This document shows, one piece after another, positions 1 to 7,430 of a DNA stretch of 12,142 bases. Below the pieces are notes generated by a model. That model was not told the DNA's origin, searched no databases, and was given only the letters and a program-made list of their open reading frames with translations. The stretch lies in contig CAKSHB010000041.1 in NCBI GenBank assembly GCA_934456295.1, forward strand, positions 1 to 12,142. The letters run 5' to 3'. A program made the translations under genes and the position numbers. Origin of the DNA: an uncultured Clostridia bacterium. Its GTDB lineage: Bacteria > Bacillota > Clostridia > UBA1381 > UMGS1253. Position 1 is the stretch's first letter. Every line of letters starts with the position of its first letter.

Positions 1-85
1 CTTATCATTCCTTCCCATGCGGATAAGAGATTATATACAACTGCTTTTTTGCCGGCGCATGGCGGCGGAATGGAGATTTTTTATT
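1..85. other. Upstream edge before ruvB, no gene assigned
   Basis: This is the stretch before the chosen ruvB start. In many Firmicutes ruvA lies directly upstream, but none of the three plus-strand frames shows a recognisable RuvA C-terminus. Frame 3 stops at 24-26. Frame 1 stays open and stops at 94-96, so a gene ending there would overlap ruvB by 11 bases. Its 31 visible residues resemble nothing I know. Upstream sequence is needed to tell whether ruvA ends here. Confidence 0.4.
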
Positions 86-1141
86 ATGAATTTTGATGAT
101 AGCCTTGATAACAGACTTGTCACAAGCGAATTTACGACGCTTGATGAGGAGGTTGAAACGAGCCTTCGTCCGCGCTCGCTGTCCGAATATGTCGGACAGA
201 AGAAAGCCAAGGAAATGCTCAAAATATACATAGAGGCGGCGCGTACAAGAAAAGAGGCTCTTGACCATGTATTGCTCTACGGCCCTCCCGGACTCGGTAA
301 AACCACGCTTGCAGCAATAATTGCAAACGAAATGGGTGTAAGCATACGCATAACAAGCGGTCCTGCGATAGAAAAGGCAGGCGACCTTGCCGCAATACTC
401 ACAAATCTGTCGGAGCATGATATACTGTTCATCGATGAGATACACCGTCTGAGCAGAAGCGTTGAGGAGGTTCTTTATCCCGCAATGGAGGACTATGCCC
501 TCGATATAATTATAGGAAAAGGTCCTTCGGCACGTTCGCTCCGCATAGATTTGCCGAGATTTACGCTCATAGGCGCAACCACGCGCGCAGGACTGCTTAC
601 AGCTCCGCTGCGCGACCGCTTCGGCGTCATAAGCAGGCTTGAGATGTATACGCCGCAGGAGCTTACCGAAATTGTGACACGTTCTGCCGGCATACTTAAT
701 ATCGATATAACGGCTGACGGCGCATTGCAGATTGCCTCGCGTTCGCGCGGTACGCCCCGTATTGCAAACCGCTTTTTAAAGCGTGTGCGCGACTATGCCC
801 AGGTACGTGCCGACGGCGTTATAACAAGCAAAGTTGCGTCTGAGGCGCTTAACATGCTTGAAGTTGATAACCTCGGTCTTGATATGGTTGACAGACGAAT
901 GATGCTTGCTATTATAAACAGCTTCGGCGGAGGTCCCGTCGGGCTTGATACCCTGGCGGCATCAATCGGCGAAGAGGCAAACACAATTGAGGACGTATAT
1001 GAGCCTTATCTGCTGCAGCTCGGTTTTCTGAACCGCACGCCGCGCGGACGCGTGCTCACGCCGCTTGCATACGAACATCTCGGAATACCTTACGGCGGTG
1101 AAAGCCATTATGACGCAGCACAGCTGAAGCTCGATTTGTAA
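86..1141 (+). CDS. ruvB: Holliday junction branch migration ATPase RuvB
   Basis: RuvB is the hexameric AAA+ motor that, with RuvA, drives branch migration of Holliday junctions in recombinational repair. The product is 351 residues, a normal family length. Seen in the sequence: Walker A GPPGLGKTT (66-74), Walker B LFIDEIH (114-120), sensor 1 GATTRAG (163-169), an arginine-finger region LRDRFG (175-180), sensor 2 region RGTPRIANR (221-229), and a C-terminal winged helix with GFLNRTPRGR (313-322) that contacts DNA. The frame is open further upstream to 17, but I chose the ATG at 86 because GGAG at 72-75 lies 10 bases before it and because family homology begins about there. It leads a co-directional run; the amidase starts 34 bases after its stop. 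No terminator is visible in that gap, so readthrough is likely. Confidence 0.97.
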   Translation: MNFDDSLDNRLVTSEFTTLDEEVETSLRPRSLSEYVGQKKAKEMLKIYIEAARTRKEALDHVLLYGPPGLGKTTLAAIIANEMGVSIRITSGPAIEKAGDLAAILTNLSEHDILFIDEIHRLSRSVEEVLYPAMEDYALDIIIGKGPSARSLRIDLPRFTLIGATTRAGLLTAPLRDRFGVISRLEMYTPQELTEIVTRSAGILNIDITADGALQIASRSRGTPRIANRFLKRVRDYAQVRADGVITSKVASEALNMLEVDNLGLDMVDRRMMLAIINSFGGGPVGLDTLAASIGEEANTIEDVYEPYLLQLGFLNRTPRGRVLTPLAYEHLGIPYGGESHYDAAQLKLDL

Positions 1142-1175
1142 CACGTTGTTTTTTGTTTCTATGGAGATGATACAC

Positions 1176-2669
1176 ATGAAAAAACTAACTGCAATATTCA
1201 CGGTATTTGTTTTGATATGCACCTTATGTATTCAGGCATCATACGCAAAAGAATTTATTGCGCAGATTTCCTATGACGGCGCCGTACATGATTACCGCGG
1301 CGGTTACTTCAACGTTCTCGTGAACAACAAAGAAGTAACATCGCCGATACCGCCCATCGTTCTGGAAAGCGGACGCTCAATCGTTGCCGTGCGCGAAATT
1401 TTTGAGGCAATGGGGGCAGATGTGCTGTGGACACAAGGCTCTCCGAGCCGCGTCATGATATGCCGCGGCGCCGATATTGTTTCGCTGGCTCTTGATGATA
1501 ACATCGCATATGTAAACGGACGCAAGGTTGAAATGGAAGTTCCGGCAAAGCTCGTTTCCTATAATAATATAGGAAAAACAATGGTGCCCGTGCGTTTTGT
1601 TGCGGAAACACTGGGTATGGAGGTTGATTTTCTGGCTGAAACATCTACAATAGTTATAAATCCGCCGTCATCACCGACGCCTGTGCCGACCGAAGCGCCG
1701 ACGCCTACGCCGACACCCACACCTGTACCGACCCCGTCTCCCATACCCTCCGCAGCCGAAAGCCTTACATACAAAACCAAAGGCAATACCCTTACCGCAA
1801 CCATTGCCCTCAGCGCACCCTGCGGCTCATATGAGGATTTTATTCTGAATTCACCCGACAGGGTAGTGCTTGACATAAAAGGCTTTGATGCGCAAAAGCT
1901 TAACGCGTCGTATAATGTGCAAAACGGTTTCGTGTCACAAATCCGTACGGGCGAATACAGCGGAAGTGCGCGTATTGTTTTTGATGTAAACAATCTTGAC
2001 GGCTACAACGTAAAGCCGGCAGATGACAAAATGAGCCTTACGGTCACAATCAGGCGCAAAAACGATGTGCCGGATACGCCGTCCGGCGGCTATAAGGTAG
2101 TTATCGACGCAGGGCACGGCGGAAGCGACCCCGGCGCAATAGGCTATAACGATGACGGCAGTGTTTCGCTTATGGAAAAGGAGGTCACACTCCCCGTTGC
2201 AAACAGGGTTTATCAGATTTTGAGAGAAAACGGCGTTGACGCGTATTATACACGGAATACAGACGTGTATGTTACGCTTGACGAACGCACAAGTTTTGCA
2301 AATAAAATCGGAGCGTCGCTGTTTGTCAGCGTTCACTGCAACGCACTCACAAGCCCCGATGTCGGCGGCACACTCGTTATGCACCATACTTCAAAGGATA
2401 CATCGGAATATGGCGTATCGGGTCAGGACCTTGCGCAGAACATACTGAAATATTTGCCCGATGCCCTCGGTACACAGAACCGCGGACGTATGGACGGAAG
2501 CAAAATGTATGTGATACGAAAAGCGGACATGCCCTCAGTTATAACGGAAATGGCTTTTATAACAAACAAAGAGGATCGGGCAAAGCTTGCCGACGATACC
2601 TACCGCGAAAAAGCGGCACAGGCTATCGCAAAAGGCATAATCGATACAATGAAAAAGCTGAAAAAATAG
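1176..2669 (+). CDS. Secreted N-acetylmuramoyl-L-alanine amidase with Cu-amine-oxidase-like stalk and AMIN domain
   Basis: This is a zinc peptidoglycan amidase of the Amidase_3 family, which cuts the bond between N-acetylmuramic acid and L-alanine and so removes stem peptides. It has 497 residues. Order of parts: signal peptide (1-24, ending ASYA), a copper-amine-oxidase N-terminal-like domain (about 44-162), a Pro/Thr linker (about 163-192), an AMIN domain (about 195-295) and the catalytic domain (about 306-493). Expected zinc ligands are H314 in DAGHGG, E334 in the MEKEVTL segment and H387 in SVHCNA; E458 in ITEMAF is the expected catalytic glutamate. The stalk domain is not an oxidase; it is common in clostridial surface proteins. 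The AMIN domain targets amidases to the envelope. ATG 1176 is chosen over an in-frame ATG at 1146 because GGAG at 1163-1166 precedes it by 9 bases and the signal peptide begins there. The SpoIID-domain gene follows after 87 bases. Confidence 0.93.
   Translation: MKKLTAIFTVFVLICTLCIQASYAKEFIAQISYDGAVHDYRGGYFNVLVNNKEVTSPIPPIVLESGRSIVAVREIFEAMGADVLWTQGSPSRVMICRGADIVSLALDDNIAYVNGRKVEMEVPAKLVSYNNIGKTMVPVRFVAETLGMEVDFLAETSTIVINPPSSPTPVPTEAPTPTPTPTPVPTPSPIPSAAESLTYKTKGNTLTATIALSAPCGSYEDFILNSPDRVVLDIKGFDAQKLNASYNVQNGFVSQIRTGEYSGSARIVFDVNNLDGYNVKPADDKMSLTVTIRRKNDVPDTPSGGYKVVIDAGHGGSDPGAIGYNDDGSVSLMEKEVTLPVANRVYQILRENGVDAYYTRNTDVYVTLDERTSFANKIGASLFVSVHCNALTSPDVGGTLVMHHTSKDTSEYGVSGQDLAQNILKYLPDALGTQNRGRMDGSKMYVIRKADMPSVITEMAFITNKEDRAKLADDTYREKAAQAIAKGIIDTMKKLKK
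1662..1751 (+). repeat. Pro/Thr-rich linker coding repeat
   Basis: Residues 163-192 of the amidase are almost entirely Pro, Thr, Val and Ser with repeated TP and PTPTP units, and the DNA is correspondingly repetitive in ACGCC/ACACC-type codons. It is an extended, probably wall-spanning spacer between the stalk domain and the AMIN/amidase part. Such tracts often vary in length between strains. Confidence 0.8.
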
Positions 2670-2756
2670 ATAAAAAAACAAATAAAAGCGGTTTGCCCCG
2701 CACCGCAAAACATGGCATGGACAAATTAAAAAGGGGCGGAACGGAGATAATCTTTT

Positions 2757-4307
2757 ATGCTGAAAAAGATAATAATATCAGCGCTCGCCGCGTCAATATT
2801 GCTTTTCACACTCACATCTTATGCATACGATATGCGCAGCTCTGTCAAGGTCGGACTTGCATTCGGCAGCGAATCTGTAGACTCTTTTTCTGTCACGGTT
2901 TATGACAGCGCCACAGTCGGACATACGTATGAATATAACTATTACCCCGAAATAAACATCGGGGCAGGCGAATTTGTCGTGGAAAAGGGCGGCGGTGCAT
3001 ATCTGCGTACAGCTTCGACATACCCGACACTTGCCGACGCGGCAGATAAGGCGCGCGAACTGCGTGAGCTCGGTGTTTACGCATACGGCGGATACATAGA
3101 CGGAAACAACTACCTCATGTTCGGGCTTTACGGCTCAATTGATGAGGCACAGCGCTCAATGGCAGACTTAGCCTTTACAAATCTGCCGCTTGTGCCTGTC
3201 AGCCTTGATAAAAAAACGGTCATGGTTTCTTCTCCAAGTCTTAATCTGATATTCCGCCATGACAGCGAGATATTTGCCGTCGGTTCATCATCGGGCGCAC
3301 CGATAGGCTATGACGGCACCAAATACTACGGCTACATACTTGCCGACAGGGTTCACAGCGACAGTATATCGGTCGTAAACCTTGTTTCGTTTGATGATTA
3401 TGTCGCATGCGTAGTCGGCAGCGAAATGTATTCAACATGGCCGATTGAGGCGCTGAAGGCGCAGGCAGTCATCGCGCGCACATATGCGCTGACAACCTCG
3501 TCATATAAGTCATACGGCATCGATGTGACAGATGATGTCCGCTCACAGGCATACCGCGGCACATCGCGCGAAACACAGTCTACACGCCGTGCGGCAAATG
3601 AAACATCGGGAGTTGTCGTTTTATATAACTCCTTGCCCGCACAGACATTTTTCTGTTCCAGCAGCGGCGGAAAAACCGCCGATGTGTACTCCGCATGGGG
3701 CGGCGGCGCAGGGCTTGACTATCTGCAAAGCGTTGATGACCCGTATGAGGACAGCGAAAATGTTGCTGTGTGGAGCGTTACATATACGGCTGATGAAATC
3801 ACGGACAAGCTTGCAAAGGTTGGTGTTGACATCGGAAAAGTCACAAATGTTACCGTTACGGAACGCGGTGAAAGGGACGAGCGTGTGCGCAAGCTGCGTT
3901 TTGACGGCACAAACGGTTCACACACGGTAACTTTTGAAAAATGCCGCACAATACTCGGGTTGAAAAGCCAGTACTACTACATAGAAAACTCGTCACAGTC
4001 TGCCGATACGCAGATATCGGTAATAGGCGCCGGCGGAAGCGGTACGGCTGCATTAAACGGTGCGCATGTTTTGTCGCAGAGCGGGACCTCTGTGATAAAC
4101 ACTTCGGCAAATGCCCTCGGCGCAGGCGGCGGCAGATACATAGAAACTGTGCAGAATACGCCGAGTGACAGCTTTACATTTAACGGCCGCGGACACGGTC
4201 ACGGCGTCGGACTGAGCCAGTACGGCGCAAAAGGTATGGCTGACGCAGGTTTCAGCTATGACCAAATTCTGCTGCACTACTATGTCGGTGCAACGCTCTC
4301 AAACTGA
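2757..4307 (+). CDS. Secreted SpoIID/LytB domain protein with SPOR-like N-terminal region
   Basis: The product has 516 residues with a signal peptide (1-23, ending SYA). The SpoIID/LytB core begins near 207 with a segment containing FDDYVACVVGSEM, followed by PIEALKAQAVIARTYAL. E223 matches the catalytic glutamate of SpoIID, a lytic transglycosylase that acts on glycan already stripped of peptides. Other family motifs are FFCSSSGGKT (298-307) and the C-terminal RGHGHGVGLSQYGAKG (478-493). Residues about 71-145 look like a SPOR domain, by inference from NYLMFGLYGSIDEAQRSMADL and a preceding alternating helix/strand pattern. SPOR domains bind denuded glycan. A Gly/Ser-rich insert (about 411-470) precedes the final motif. 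The start is ATG 2757, with GGAG at 2743-2746. The upstream neighbour is an amidase that would create the substrate. It is longer than typical SpoIID and has no single N-terminal anchor beyond the signal, so it may be vegetative rather than the sporulation protein itself. Confidence 0.88.
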   Translation: MLKKIIISALAASILLFTLTSYAYDMRSSVKVGLAFGSESVDSFSVTVYDSATVGHTYEYNYYPEINIGAGEFVVEKGGGAYLRTASTYPTLADAADKARELRELGVYAYGGYIDGNNYLMFGLYGSIDEAQRSMADLAFTNLPLVPVSLDKKTVMVSSPSLNLIFRHDSEIFAVGSSSGAPIGYDGTKYYGYILADRVHSDSISVVNLVSFDDYVACVVGSEMYSTWPIEALKAQAVIARTYALTTSSYKSYGIDVTDDVRSQAYRGTSRETQSTRRAANETSGVVVLYNSLPAQTFFCSSSGGKTADVYSAWGGGAGLDYLQSVDDPYEDSENVAVWSVTYTADEITDKLAKVGVDIGKVTNVTVTERGERDERVRKLRFDGTNGSHTVTFEKCRTILGLKSQYYYIENSSQSADTQISVIGAGGSGTAALNGAHVLSQSGTSVINTSANALGAGGGRYIETVQNTPSDSFTFNGRGHGHGVGLSQYGAKGMADAGFSYDQILLHYYVGATLSN

Positions 4308-4326
4308 TTGTAAATATATATTTTTT

Positions 4327-4342
4327 GGAGGCATAAAGCTTG
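4327..4342 (+). promoter_or_regulatory. Strong SD sequence with TTG start of queA
   Basis: GGAGG at 4327-4331 is followed by an 8-base spacer and TTG at 4340-4342. No in-frame ATG lies at the conserved N-terminus (MKTHDFYYELPQELIAQ), so this SD decides the non-ATG start. Confidence 0.85.
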
Positions 4343-5365
4343 AAAACACATGATTTTTACTATGAATTACCGCAGGAGCTTATCGCACAGACTCCGCTTG
4401 AGGACAGAAGTGCATCGCGCCTTATGGTGCTTGACAGAAAAAAAGAAACCATATCGCACGACATTTTCAAAAATATAACAGAGTATCTGAACGAAGGCGA
4501 TTGCCTCGTGCTGAATGACACACGCGTTATCCCTGCAAGACTTTACGGCAGGCGTGAGGGCACAGGCGGAGCGATTGAATTTCTTCTGCTTCACAAACGT
4601 TCGCTCGATGAATGGGAGGTTATTTTAAAGCCCGGCAGACGAGCAAAGCCCGGCGCCGTCTTTGAATTTGGAGATGGCATGCTGAAAGCCGAAATAAAAG
4701 AGATTGTAAACGACGGAAACCGTATCGTAAAATTCACATATGACGGCGTGTTTGAAGAGGTTCTGGATAAGCTCGGCGAGATGCCTCTGCCCCATTATAT
4801 CACACGAAAGCTTGAGAATCGTGAGCGATACCAGACCGTTTATTCAAAGCATAACGGCTCTGCGGCAGCTCCCACGGCAGGACTGCATTTTACAAACGAG
4901 CTGCTTGACGAAATACGTAAAAAAGGCGTTAAAACGGAGTTTGTCACGCTGCATGTCGGGCTCGGAACATTTCGCCCCGTTAAGGCGGAGGAAGTATCGG
5001 AGCACAAAATGCACAGCGAATTTTACGTAATCGATGAACATACCGCAAATTCCATAAACGAAACAAAAAGCCGCGGCGGACGGATAATTTCCGTCGGCAC
5101 AACCGCCAACAGAGTCCTTGAAACCGTGTCTGACGAAAACGGTTTTGTAAAGCCGCAGACAGGCTGGACCGATATATTTATATATCCCGGCTACAAGTTT
5201 AAATGCACAAATGCACTTATCACAAACTTTCATTTGCCCGAATCTACGCTCATCATGCTTGTCAGCGCTTTTGCCGGCAAAGATTTTACCATGCGCGCAT
5301 ATGCTGAGGCGGTAAAAGAAAAATACCGTTTCTTCAGTTTTGGCGACGCGATGTTTATAAAATAA
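4340..5365 (+). CDS. queA: S-adenosylmethionine:tRNA ribosyltransferase-isomerase QueA
   Basis: QueA transfers and isomerises the ribosyl part of S-adenosylmethionine onto 7-aminomethyl-7-deazaguanine in tRNA anticodons, giving epoxyqueuosine, the next-to-last step of queuosine synthesis. At 341 residues the product has the usual length. Conserved motifs seen: LNDTRVIPARL (58-68), GSAAAPTAGLHFT (173-185), HVGLGTFRPV (205-214) and TNFHLPESTLIMLVSAF (295-311). The segment usually reading VGTTSxRTLE is VGTTANRVLE here (252-261), a mild departure. Translation starts at TTG. The gene lies 32 bases after the SpoIID-domain gene and is the last of the plus-strand run. In many Firmicutes tgt follows queA, but here a terminator follows 16 bases after the stop, so the tRNA-guanine transglycosylase must be elsewhere or absent. 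Confidence 0.96.
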   Translation: MKTHDFYYELPQELIAQTPLEDRSASRLMVLDRKKETISHDIFKNITEYLNEGDCLVLNDTRVIPARLYGRREGTGGAIEFLLLHKRSLDEWEVILKPGRRAKPGAVFEFGDGMLKAEIKEIVNDGNRIVKFTYDGVFEEVLDKLGEMPLPHYITRKLENRERYQTVYSKHNGSAAAPTAGLHFTNELLDEIRKKGVKTEFVTLHVGLGTFRPVKAEEVSEHKMHSEFYVIDEHTANSINETKSRGGRIISVGTTANRVLETVSDENGFVKPQTGWTDIFIYPGYKFKCTNALITNFHLPESTLIMLVSAFAGKDFTMRAYAEAVKEKYRFFSFGDAMFIK

Positions 5366-5381
5366 TCTTTTCTCATACACA

Positions 5382-5419
5382 AAACCAAAAAGCCTGTCAG
5401 ATGACAGGCTTTTTGGTTT
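5382..5419. terminator. Bidirectional terminator between convergent queA and malQ
   Basis: Bases 5382-5399 and 5402-5419 are perfect 18-base inverted arms around a 2-base centre. The core is AGCCTGTCA/TGACAGGCT, flanked by A5 on the left and T5 on the right, so an RNA hairpin followed by a U-rich arm forms on either strand. In RNA the apex would open to about 4 bases. It sits 16 bases after queA and 31 bases after malQ, the right distance for both. Confidence 0.93.
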
Positions 5420-5450
5420 AACAATGACAAATCCGCCAAAATTAATTTTG

Positions 5451-6884
5451 TTAGTTTCTTGCGTACATATCATTCCATTTTTTAAACTTTTCACGGTCAA
5501 TATCATTTAACTGATTTTGCGTAATGCGATAGCTCCAGTTGCCATGGCTGCGGCCCGGCGTATTTAGCCGCGTGTCGCTGCCGTACAGCAGCAAATCCTG
5601 GACCGGTAAAATCAAAAGCCCTGCATGGCTGCAAAACATCGTCTGCAAAATTGCATTATATCCGCCGTTCCAGTCCTCTCCCGTATAGCCGCAGTAGTCA
5701 AGCAGTCTGCGTCTGTTTTTCTCATCAAGCTCCCACACATATCCGAGCAGCGTGTTGTTGTCATGCGTTCCCGTGTACGCGACACAGTTTTTTTCATAGT
5801 TATGCGGCAAATGAATTGAGTCACTATCACCCAAAAAACCGAATTGCAGTACCCTCATGCCCGGAAATCCGCTGTCCTCCACAAGCTTTTCAACGTCGGG
5901 CGTTATATCGCCCAAATCCTCCGCAATCAGAAGCTTGTCACCGCTGACCCGCTTCAGTGCGCGTATCAGATTCATGCCCGGACCTTTCAGCCATTTGCCG
6001 TTTTTTGCGTTTTCGGTGCCGTATTTTATGCTGTAATATGACGCAAGTCCGCGGAAATGGTCTATTCTCACGCCGTCAAACAGCTCCAGCATGAACTCCA
6101 CACGCTCGCGCCACCACAAAAAATCGTCCTTGCGCATTTTTTCCCAGTCATACAGCGGATTGCCCCAGAGCTGACCGTCCGCACAAAAATAGTCCGGCGG
6201 TACGCCCGCAACGGCTGTCGGCATGTTATCACTGTCAAGGCAGAACAGTTCGGGATTTCTCCACACATCGGCGCTGTCCCATGCAACGTAAATCGGAATA
6301 TCGCCGATGATTTTTATATCTTTTTTTGCCGCATATTCCTTGATTTTTTTCCACTGGGTATAAAACATATACTGTGTAAACTGCCACAGCTTCAGCTCAT
6401 CATTATCGGGCACATCTTTGCTCCATTCTGCCCACGGCTTTTGGTCATTGACCTTTTTAAGCGCCATAAACTCACAGAATGACGCAGTGTGTGCATGGCT
6501 TTTTAAAAATTCTTCAACCGCGCCCCAATCATCAAAGCGCTTTGCCGCCTTATGCAAAAGCTCCATTCGCTCATTCCAAAGCCTGTCAAATTCACATGCA
6601 TACGGTGTATTCTGCTTTGCCGCCTCACATTCTGCCGTACTGAGAAGTCCGCGTTCGCACAAATCAGCAATATCTATCAAAAACGGATGATAGCTGAAAG
6701 CGCTGTGCGACTTATACGGCGAATTACATTCATCGGGCAGACAAAACGGCAATACCTGCCATGCATGAAAGCCGCAGTCCGCAAGAAAATCAACCCATTC
6801 CATTACTTCTTTTCCTGCCGCTCCCATAGAGTAATCTCCCCACAGTGAAGATAAATGCATTAACACACCGCTGCTGCGCTTCAT
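5451..6884 (-). CDS. malQ: 4-alpha-glucanotransferase (amylomaltase, GH77)
   Basis: This enzyme of glycoside hydrolase family 77 moves alpha-1,4-glucan chains between maltodextrin molecules, in cytoplasmic maltose/glycogen metabolism. The product has 477 residues, matching the short bacterial form. Family motifs seen: nucleophile D275 in VRIDHFRG, acid/base E322 in IAEDLGDITPDV, D375 in TGTHDNNT, and the N-terminal segment WQVLPFCLPDECNSPYKSHSAF broken around residues 42-63. The C-terminal PGRSHGNWSYR (443-453) is also typical. The frame opens 20 codons earlier, but I chose the ATG at 6884: an AGGG-type SD (GGAAGGG) lies about 10 bases upstream and the conserved MKRSSGVLMHLSSL start follows. 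No other sugar-metabolism gene is in the window; malQ stands alone between its own promoter and the shared terminator. Confidence 0.96.
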   Translation of the reverse strand: MKRSSGVLMHLSSLWGDYSMGAAGKEVMEWVDFLADCGFHAWQVLPFCLPDECNSPYKSHSAFSYHPFLIDIADLCERGLLSTAECEAAKQNTPYACEFDRLWNERMELLHKAAKRFDDWGAVEEFLKSHAHTASFCEFMALKKVNDQKPWAEWSKDVPDNDELKLWQFTQYMFYTQWKKIKEYAAKKDIKIIGDIPIYVAWDSADVWRNPELFCLDSDNMPTAVAGVPPDYFCADGQLWGNPLYDWEKMRKDDFLWWRERVEFMLELFDGVRIDHFRGLASYYSIKYGTENAKNGKWLKGPGMNLIRALKRVSGDKLLIAEDLGDITPDVEKLVEDSGFPGMRVLQFGFLGDSDSIHLPHNYEKNCVAYTGTHDNNTLLGYVWELDEKNRRRLLDYCGYTGEDWNGGYNAILQTMFCSHAGLLILPVQDLLLYGSDTRLNTPGRSHGNWSYRITQNQLNDIDREKFKKWNDMYARN

Positions 6885-6982
6885 TGTAATCACGCCCTTC
6901 CGTAAAAATACTAAAAAATAACGATTTACAATATGAATACCCAAAATAATTTATGATAAAATAGTTTTTCTGTGCTGATTTT

Positions 6983-7011
6983 ATTATATACTTTTTTCAC
7001 TTTTTTTGCAA
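6983..7011 (-). promoter_or_regulatory. Candidate sigma-A promoter for malQ
   Basis: On the minus strand, -35 TTGCAA (7006-7011) and a perfect -10 TATAAT (6983-6988) are 17 bases apart. Predicted transcription start is near 6976, leaving an AT-rich leader of roughly 90 bases before the malQ ATG. I recognise no operator, riboswitch or attenuator in that leader. Confidence 0.6.
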
Positions 7012-7348
7012 TAATATTTGCAGAAAGCTTCTCCTTTGCCGTCATAGCATATGTGTTGTAAATATATAAAAACCTGACGCGGAATAATTACAGGATTTTA
7101 TCGTCACGGACAGCATGCGTTGTTTTGTTAAACTTCATTGCAGACAGCGCTTTGTTTCTGTTGTATATACATGAATACAAAATGTCAATTATGGTAATCT
7201 GACCCTGAATGAGCAGAAAATCCACATCAAGATATATTTCCGCTTCTTCTATGTATACAGTATCGCATAAAATTTTTAAAAAAGCAACCGTACAAACAAA
7301 ATTGTGTTTTTCCTTGCCAAAGTGCTTTCTTCTCTTTTCGGACACAGC
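7012..7348. other. AT-rich intergenic stretch with one weak ORF
   Basis: This stretch lies upstream of the malQ promoter and beyond the hairpin after mrp. A minus-strand frame from a GTG at 7345 to 7088 would encode 85 residues, but no SD precedes the GTG, which lies only about 4 bases past that hairpin. The residues (many Ile, Tyr, Cys, Lys) resemble no family I know, and composition looks non-coding. It may be a decayed gene or spacer DNA. I see no RNA gene or repeat here. Confidence 0.4.
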
Positions 7349-7389
7349 AAAAGCCGGACGCTTACCACATGATAAGCCTCCGGCCTTTT
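7349..7389 (-). terminator. Hairpin downstream of mrp, probable terminator
   Basis: The outer stem is GCCGG (7353-7357) with CCGGC (7380-7384), and the inner stem is GCTTA (7360-7364) with TAAGC (7373-7377), separated by a 2x2 internal loop. A4 precedes on the left and T5 follows on the right. For mrp, read on the minus strand, the stem is followed by TTTTGCTG, a short U run. The plus-strand U run is better (TTTTTATTTTTG), but no plus-strand gene leads into it. It starts 42 bases after the mrp stop. Confidence 0.7.
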
Positions 7390-7430
7390 TATTTTTGTCC
7401 GTATATAATTTTACATTCCGGTACTTCGGA

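Noticed and set aside
1..96. C-terminus of ruvA
   Set aside because: None of the three frames resembles RuvA domain III; only position suggests it.
5..445. 146-codon minus-strand frame opposite the ruvB start
   Set aside because: It overlaps the Walker motifs coding region of ruvB, has no SD or domain, and shows the low-complexity Cys/Tyr/Arg mix of an antisense frame.
1662..1751. Tandem repeat or CRISPR-like array
   Set aside because: The repetition follows Pro/Thr codons within the amidase linker; there are no constant-length repeats with unique spacers.
2688..2706. GCGGT/ACCGC stem between amidase and SpoIID genes as a terminator
   Set aside because: The stem is only 5 bp and no T run follows on the plus strand; the T-rich side is on the minus strand, where no gene leads into it.
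4844..5506. 220-codon minus-strand frame opposite queA
   Set aside because: It is antisense to conserved queA motifs and runs through the bidirectional terminator.
6885..6976. Riboswitch or attenuator in the malQ leader
   Set aside because: The leader is plain AT-rich sequence with no stable stem or conserved motif that I recognise.
7088..7345. 85-codon minus-strand frame as a gene
   Set aside because: It has a GTG start with no SD, immediately after the hairpin following mrp, and no family resemblance; kept only as a weak observation in the intergenic entry.
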